Part shown: piece by piece, positions 60,509 to 64,000 of the stretch
Layout: each line of letters opens with the position of its first letter
Numbering within the stretch: position 1 is the first letter of the stretch
Assembly (NCBI GenBank): GCA_007121075.1
Contig: SKMK01000022.1
Location: 1-64,000, forward strand
From: Syntrophomonadaceae bacterium
Lineage (GTDB): Bacteria > Bacillota > Dethiobacteria > DTU022
Length of the DNA: 64,000 bases
Reading direction: 5' to 3'
Translations under genes and position numbers: made by a program
The notes under the pieces: generated by a model
Told to the model about the DNA's origin: nothing
Seen by the model: only the letters and a program-made list of their open reading frames with translations
The model's database searches: none

Positions 60509-60537
60509 AGATTACCACAACCTTGATTAAAAAGCAA
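60509..60537 (-). promoter_or_regulatory. Candidate promoter of the cold-shock gene
   Basis: TTGCTT (60532-60537) and TAATCT (60509-60514) are 17 bases apart, and TGG ahead of the -10 gives an extended form. Confidence 0.45.
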
Positions 60538-60575
60538 TATATCTTCAGGGTTTTTCAGCTGTTTAACTATAAATA

Positions 60576-60584
60576 TGCTATAAT
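60576..60584 (+). promoter_or_regulatory. Extended -10 promoter of acpS
   Basis: TGCTATAAT (60576-60584) is a consensus extended -10 element. It is 23 bases upstream of the acpS ATG. No good -35 box is seen. Confidence 0.55.
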
Positions 60585-60607
60585 CTGCCTTGGAGGTGAG
60601 TTAGTTA

Positions 60608-60997
60608 ATGTTCCTCGGTGTTGGTGTGGACCTGGTAGCAGTTGAAAGAATTACAAGAATTCATGAAAAATATCCTGAGCGTTTTCTGGACAAAATTTTT
60701 ACAAGACTGGAAAAAAAGCGCTTCCTGGGCCAGAAGGCTTCGCCTGCTTCCCTTGCCGCCCGGTACGCCGCCAAGGAAGCAGTTTTAAAAGCAATCGGCT
60801 GCGGTATCGGTCCGGCCGCCTTAAAAGAAGTGGAAATCTTTACCTCCCAGGGGAAACAACCCCTGGTCAAACTGCACGGGGAGGCTACCCGCCTGGCCCG
60901 AGAAAAAAAGATTACCGCGATTGCCGTTTCACTAACCCACGAGCCTCCTTTTGCCTGTGCTGTCGCCGCCGCGTATACCGCTCCTGAAAAAAGCTAA
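60608..60997 (+). CDS. acpS: Holo-[acyl-carrier-protein] synthase
   Basis: Protein of 129 residues with the magnesium-binding residues D8 (GVGVDLVAVERI) and E57 (RYAAKEAVLKAIG). It puts the phosphopantetheine arm of CoA on acyl carrier protein. ATG 60608 is preceded by GGAGGTGA. It stands alone between cold-shock and carrier genes, with the terminator at 61077-61126. Confidence 0.96.
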   Translation: MFLGVGVDLVAVERITRIHEKYPERFLDKIFTRLEKKRFLGQKASPASLAARYAAKEAVLKAIGCGIGPAALKEVEIFTSQGKQPLVKLHGEATRLAREKKITAIAVSLTHEPPFACAVAAAYTAPEKS

Positions 60998-61076
60998 ATT
61001 ATTAAGTATGGACATCTGCTCTTTAAATACAGCTGCAGGGTGCTGTAATTTAACTGACCGGCAGTCCTTGTATCAC

Positions 61077-61126
61077 AGGCCTTTACCAACCCGGCCGTAG
61101 CCCCGGCCTGGTGTAAGGCCTTTTTC
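61077..61126 (+). terminator. Terminator of acpS
   Basis: AGGCCTTTACCA pairs with TGGTGTAAGGCCT (one bulge) and an inner GGCC/GGCC, followed by five T residues. The rest of the gap to 61209 has no gene. Confidence 0.7.
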
Positions 61127-61209
61127 AATAAAAGCTTTGATCCAGGCCTGCTTATGTCCTGCCAGTATTATCTCCCTATCAATTATTGACCCAGTTTAAA
61201 AGGGTCTGA

Positions 61210-62400
61210 TTAGGGCATGTAAACCCGCAGCCTTGTCCTAAACATGTAAACTGCCACCGGGACAACCATAACAGCAGCACATAAGATAAACACTGCCTTG
61301 AAATCTAGCCAGTTCAGCAGGATGCCAATTATACTCGAACCGGCCACTATGCCAAGGTCAAAAGCTCCTGTAAAAGTGGCCATACCAACTCCTCTTTCCA
61401 TAACCGGGAGCCTGTCTGCAGCAAGGGCCATTACCGATGAATGGGCCGCTCCAAAGCCGGCGCCAAAGATAAAAGCGCTAAGAATCAGCTCAAACACCGT
61501 AGAGGCAAGGGCAATCATTATCAGCGCCACCCCTGCTACAATCAAAGCCGGCAGGAAAATCCAGGAACGCCCCACCCGATCCGATATCCGGCCGAAGGTT
61601 GGTCGAAATACAACTGCCGTCAGGGCAAAGACAGTAAAAAAATAACCAACGGCCTCAATATTCCTGACTTCGCCCAGAAGGGGTAAAAAGGTCAGAATGC
61701 AGCCCAGGTTGAAGGTCATAAAGAAAATGATCAATGAAGGTAGAAATACTTTACGGGAAAGCAGCGGGGACTTTTGATCTTCGCTTTTATCTCTTTCGGG
61801 TTCCTTTACCAGCAAAGCCATCACCAGGGCCAGCACGGCAGCAGCGGAAGCAATAAAAAACAGCAGTGCATAATTGCCGTCAGTAGATATCCGCAGTTGT
61901 TCACCCAGTATGGGAGCTACAGCCAGTGAAAAAGGCGGGGCTATACCCATCAGGCCAAGAGCTTCACCGCTTCTGCCGTCCGGAGCAAGATCCAGGGTGA
62001 GGGTGTTAAAAGATAGCAAAAATGCCCCCCAGCCAAACCCCTGGACAGCACGAAATATAAAAACCAGGGGAAGAGGAGGCAAAAGCAACAGCCCCACGCC
62101 GGCGGCGGCATAAAGAGAAATACCCATCACAAGGAGCCTTTTGCGCCCCCGGCGGTTGAGATCGCGCCCTTGAAAGGGGCGAAGGATTATCGAGCAAAAA
62201 GTAAAAAGGCCCATTAAAAGCCCCACGGCAGCCTCTCCACCCCCGACGTCCAGGACGTAAAAAGGAAGGATCGGGATATAGAAATCCAGGGCAAAAAAAA
62301 GGAAAAATACTGCTCCTAGAAGGGCCATAAAATTGAAAGTTAATATTTTCCTATTTCCACCGCCCCGGAATGTCGTCTTAACCGGTAAAGGCCTCATCAT
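61210..62400 (-). CDS. MFS transporter
   Basis: Protein of 396 residues with about 12 membrane spans. The loop between spans 2 and 3 has GRDLNRRGRKRLLVMG, and the second half has GRISDRVGRSWIF, the MFS signature repeats. The substrate is unknown; the drug-efflux-like form is closest by general pattern. Its ATG overlaps the apgM stop by 4 bases, so it is coupled to that gene. A metabolic link with glycolysis is not evident. Confidence 0.87.
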   Translation of the reverse strand: MMRPLPVKTTFRGGGNRKILTFNFMALLGAVFFLFFALDFYIPILPFYVLDVGGGEAAVGLLMGLFTFCSIILRPFQGRDLNRRGRKRLLVMGISLYAAAGVGLLLLPPLPLVFIFRAVQGFGWGAFLLSFNTLTLDLAPDGRSGEALGLMGIAPPFSLAVAPILGEQLRISTDGNYALLFFIASAAAVLALVMALLVKEPERDKSEDQKSPLLSRKVFLPSLIIFFMTFNLGCILTFLPLLGEVRNIEAVGYFFTVFALTAVVFRPTFGRISDRVGRSWIFLPALIVAGVALIMIALASTVFELILSAFIFGAGFGAAHSSVMALAADRLPVMERGVGMATFTGAFDLGIVAGSSIIGILLNWLDFKAVFILCAAVMVVPVAVYMFRTRLRVYMP

Positions 62401-63611
62401 CTCTGCTTTATAAACCGGTCCATCAGGCGAAATCCTTTGCCAAGAAAAAGCCCGGTTTCAGCAGCGCTTGCCTCGTCGAACTTCCGGGAGGGGTTATCTT
62501 TTGGCTCGCTGCTGCGGTAAATTACAAAAGGAACAGGTTCCCTGGTATGGGTGCCCAGGGACAGCGGAGTGGCATGATCGGTAATTAAAAGGATGCTGTG
62601 CTCAATACCGCTCCGTTCCAGATCCTCCACAATTCTTTTAACTACAAGGTTGTCAATAATCTCAATCGCTTTGACCTTGTTTTCAGTTTCGAAGCGGTGT
62701 GAACATTCATCAGGCGCTTCCACATGAAGATAAACAAAATCGTCTCCATTAATTAGAGCTTGAACAGAAGCTTCAGCTTTGCCTCTAAAGTTGGTGTCGA
62801 TGTTGCCGGTAGCCCCTTCAACCTGGATTAACTTTAACCCGGCCAAAAGACCGATTCCTTTGACCAGGTCCACCGCAGAAATAACCGAACCCTTTATTTC
62901 GTATTTTTCTTCAAAAGGAGGCAGGAGCGGCTTTTTCCCATTGCCCCAAATCCAGATCGAATTGGCCGGGTTTAGGCCTTTTTCTATCCGCCTGCGGTTT
63001 ACAGGGTGATTGGCCAGGAACTCAAAGCTTTTTCCCATCATTTCCCTAATCCTGGCGCTGCCGCTGCCTTTAGGAAGATATTCTTCAATTGATTTACCGC
63101 TGATATCATGAGGAGGGGTTAATTCCCAATCTTCCGGGGCGCCATGCCAGACCATCAGATGGCGATAATTAGAGCCGCGATAAAAATCTATTTCTCCACT
63201 GCCGAGGTAATTTTTAACTTCTTCGATCAATATTTCCGCTTCCTCATTTGTTATTTCACCGGCACAATAATCAGTCATAGTTTTTCCGGCATAATTTCCA
63301 TCGGAAGAAAGGGTGACCAGGTTGCAGCGGAAAGAAATGTCTTCGGGATTTAGCTCAACCCCCAGGCTGGCTGCCTCAAAAGGTGATCTTCCGGTATAGT
63401 AGGTGAGAGGATCATAACCCATAACCGAAAGATTGGCTGTATCGCTCCCAGGGGGCAATTGATCGGGAATGGTCCGGGCCAGGCCCAGCTCGCCCCTGGT
63501 GGCGAGTTTGTCAAAATTGGGGGTGCTGGCAAATTGAAGGGCTGTTTTGTTTTCCAGTTGTTCCAGGGGGTAATCGGCCATTCCATCTCCGACGATAACC
63601 AGGTACTTCAA
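62397..63611 (-). CDS. apgM: 2,3-bisphosphoglycerate-independent phosphoglycerate mutase (archaeal type)
   Basis: Protein of 404 residues of the ApgM group of the alkaline phosphatase superfamily. Metal-binding motifs are IVGDGMADYP near the N-terminus, the SDTANLSVMGYDP phosphoserine region, and LHVEAPDECSH plus LLITDHATP. It interconverts 3- and 2-phosphoglycerate. TTG 63611 has AAGGAG upstream. A consensus-like promoter lies at 63677-63705. The MFS gene follows as a coupled second cistron. Confidence 0.92.
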   Translation of the reverse strand: MKYLVIVGDGMADYPLEQLENKTALQFASTPNFDKLATRGELGLARTIPDQLPPGSDTANLSVMGYDPLTYYTGRSPFEAASLGVELNPEDISFRCNLVTLSSDGNYAGKTMTDYCAGEITNEEAEILIEEVKNYLGSGEIDFYRGSNYRHLMVWHGAPEDWELTPPHDISGKSIEEYLPKGSGSARIREMMGKSFEFLANHPVNRRRIEKGLNPANSIWIWGNGKKPLLPPFEEKYEIKGSVISAVDLVKGIGLLAGLKLIQVEGATGNIDTNFRGKAEASVQALINGDDFVYLHVEAPDECSHRFETENKVKAIEIIDNLVVKRIVEDLERSGIEHSILLITDHATPLSLGTHTREPVPFVIYRSSEPKDNPSRKFDEASAAETGLFLGKGFRLMDRFIKQR

Positions 63612-63676
63612 CTTGTAATCACGCTCCTTAGGTTTGCTGAGGCTTAATCGGTGAAGTTAGTGCAAGTCGTGTCCTG

Positions 63677-63705
63677 AAAATACCCTTTTACCAACATTTT
63701 GTCAA
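63677..63705 (-). promoter_or_regulatory. Promoter of apgM-MFS
   Basis: A perfect TTGACA (63700-63705) and TATTTT (63677-63682) are 17 bases apart, giving a leader of about 60 bases. Confidence 0.65.
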
Positions 63706-63829
63706 GGGCACCCCTCATCCTTAACAGGATTTAACCGGAAAAAGAAGAATTGGAGATATATAAAAGGTATATAGCTATTGGGAATACTGTGACATATCAT
63801 TGATCATAAAGCAGAAAGGAACACTTGAA

Positions 63830-64000
63830 ATGCGCTACTACAGTACCAGGGACAAAACAATATCTGTCAATGCTTCAAAGGCTATATTAAAAGGTCTCGC
63901 CCCTGACGGAGGTTTATTTGTACCTGCTGAAAGCCCGGAACTTTATTTAAGCCAAGGCTTGCCAGGCAACAGTTACCAGGCCATAGCCGCGGAAATTTTT
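63830..64000 (+). CDS. thrC: Threonine synthase, N-terminus
   Basis: Partial gene cut by the right window edge; 57 codons are seen. The start MRYYSTRDKTISVNASKAI followed by LKGLAPDGGLFVP is typical of threonine synthase, which makes threonine from O-phosphohomoserine with PLP. AAAGGA lies nine bases upstream of ATG 63830. The PLP lysine is beyond the edge. No promoter of good match was found in the 124 bases between it and the apgM promoter. Confidence 0.88.
   Translation, partial: MRYYSTRDKTISVNASKAILKGLAPDGGLFVPAESPELYLSQGLPGNSYQAIAAEIF

Noticed and set aside
1-64000. CRISPR arrays, insertion sequences, prophage or rRNA genes
   Set aside because: No regularly spaced direct repeats, transposase or phage motifs and no rRNA sequence were found on reading the window.

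Overview
This window reads as a Bacillota (Firmicutes) chromosome of moderate GC, most likely an anaerobic Clostridia-type lineage. The strongest evidence is a long minus-strand block, about 23 to 58 kb, whose gene order follows the classical Firmicutes run hrcA-grpE-dnaK-dnaJ-rsmE-mtaB / HIT-rpsU-yqeY-nfeD-floA / phoH-pgpH-ybeY-dgkA-cdd-era-recO-glyQ-glyS-ppsR / dnaG-sigA. Other support: a CIRCE operator, a glycyl T-box, pyruvate phosphate dikinase with its regulator, an Isc cluster under an Rrf2 regulator, a tRNA 2-selenouridine synthase, a corrinoid protein fragment and a B12 activation-domain protein. The lineage is an inference; the window holds no rRNA.

Layout. 0-4.6 kb: the N-terminus of a methyltransferase corrinoid protein, a BCCT (betaine-type) transporter behind a good sigma-54 promoter, a sigma-54-dependent activator and a ProX-type prolyl-tRNA editing protein. 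Together they suggest a regulated betaine or methylamine uptake and demethylation module. 4.8-13 kb: a 21-repeat MORN protein, TatC, a membrane-anchored helical protein, a coiled-coil zinc-ribbon protein, a Nif3/YqfO protein, a D-amino-acid aminotransferase and a membrane-anchored 5'-nucleotidase. 13.5-16.6 kb: orphan flagellar genes flaG and csrA, a RodZ-like membrane HTH protein ending in a sortase-like signal, and a divergent HU-FlhG/MinD fusion. 16.7-23.2 kb: a saccharopine-reductase-type enzyme, mnmA, an HD protein, a zinc-ribbon/DUF4282 protein, a universal stress protein, four tRNAs with their promoters and terminators, and the B12 activation-domain protein.

23.2-36 kb: sigA and dnaG with an upstream sigma-H-type promoter, a GltD-like flavoprotein fused to ferredoxin and MvhD domains, ppdK-ppsR and T-box-controlled glyQS. 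36-48 kb: recO, era, a cytidine deaminase-TrmO fusion, dgkA, ybeY, pgpH, phoH, agmatinase, floA, nfeD, yqeY, rpsU and hinT. 48.4-50.7 kb: a plus-strand insert (mnmH, ylbF, a HAD hydrolase) that interrupts the conserved block. 50.7-58 kb: mtaB, rsmE and the dnaJ-dnaK-grpE-hrcA heat-shock operon. 58-64 kb: iscU-iscS-iscR with promoter and operator, a cold-shock protein, acpS, an MFS carrier, archaeal-type phosphoglycerate mutase and the start of thrC.

No CRISPR array, transposase or prophage was found. The least conventional items are the HU-FlhG fusion, the CDA-TrmO fusion, the HTH protein with a sortase-like tail, the long MORN protein, the GltD-ferredoxin-MvhD fusion, and a tRNA-Asn promoter lying inside the predicted sigA terminator hairpin. 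Many start codons were moved from the longest reading frame to an internal ATG, GTG or TTG with a well-placed Shine-Dalgarno sequence; the reasons are given with each gene.
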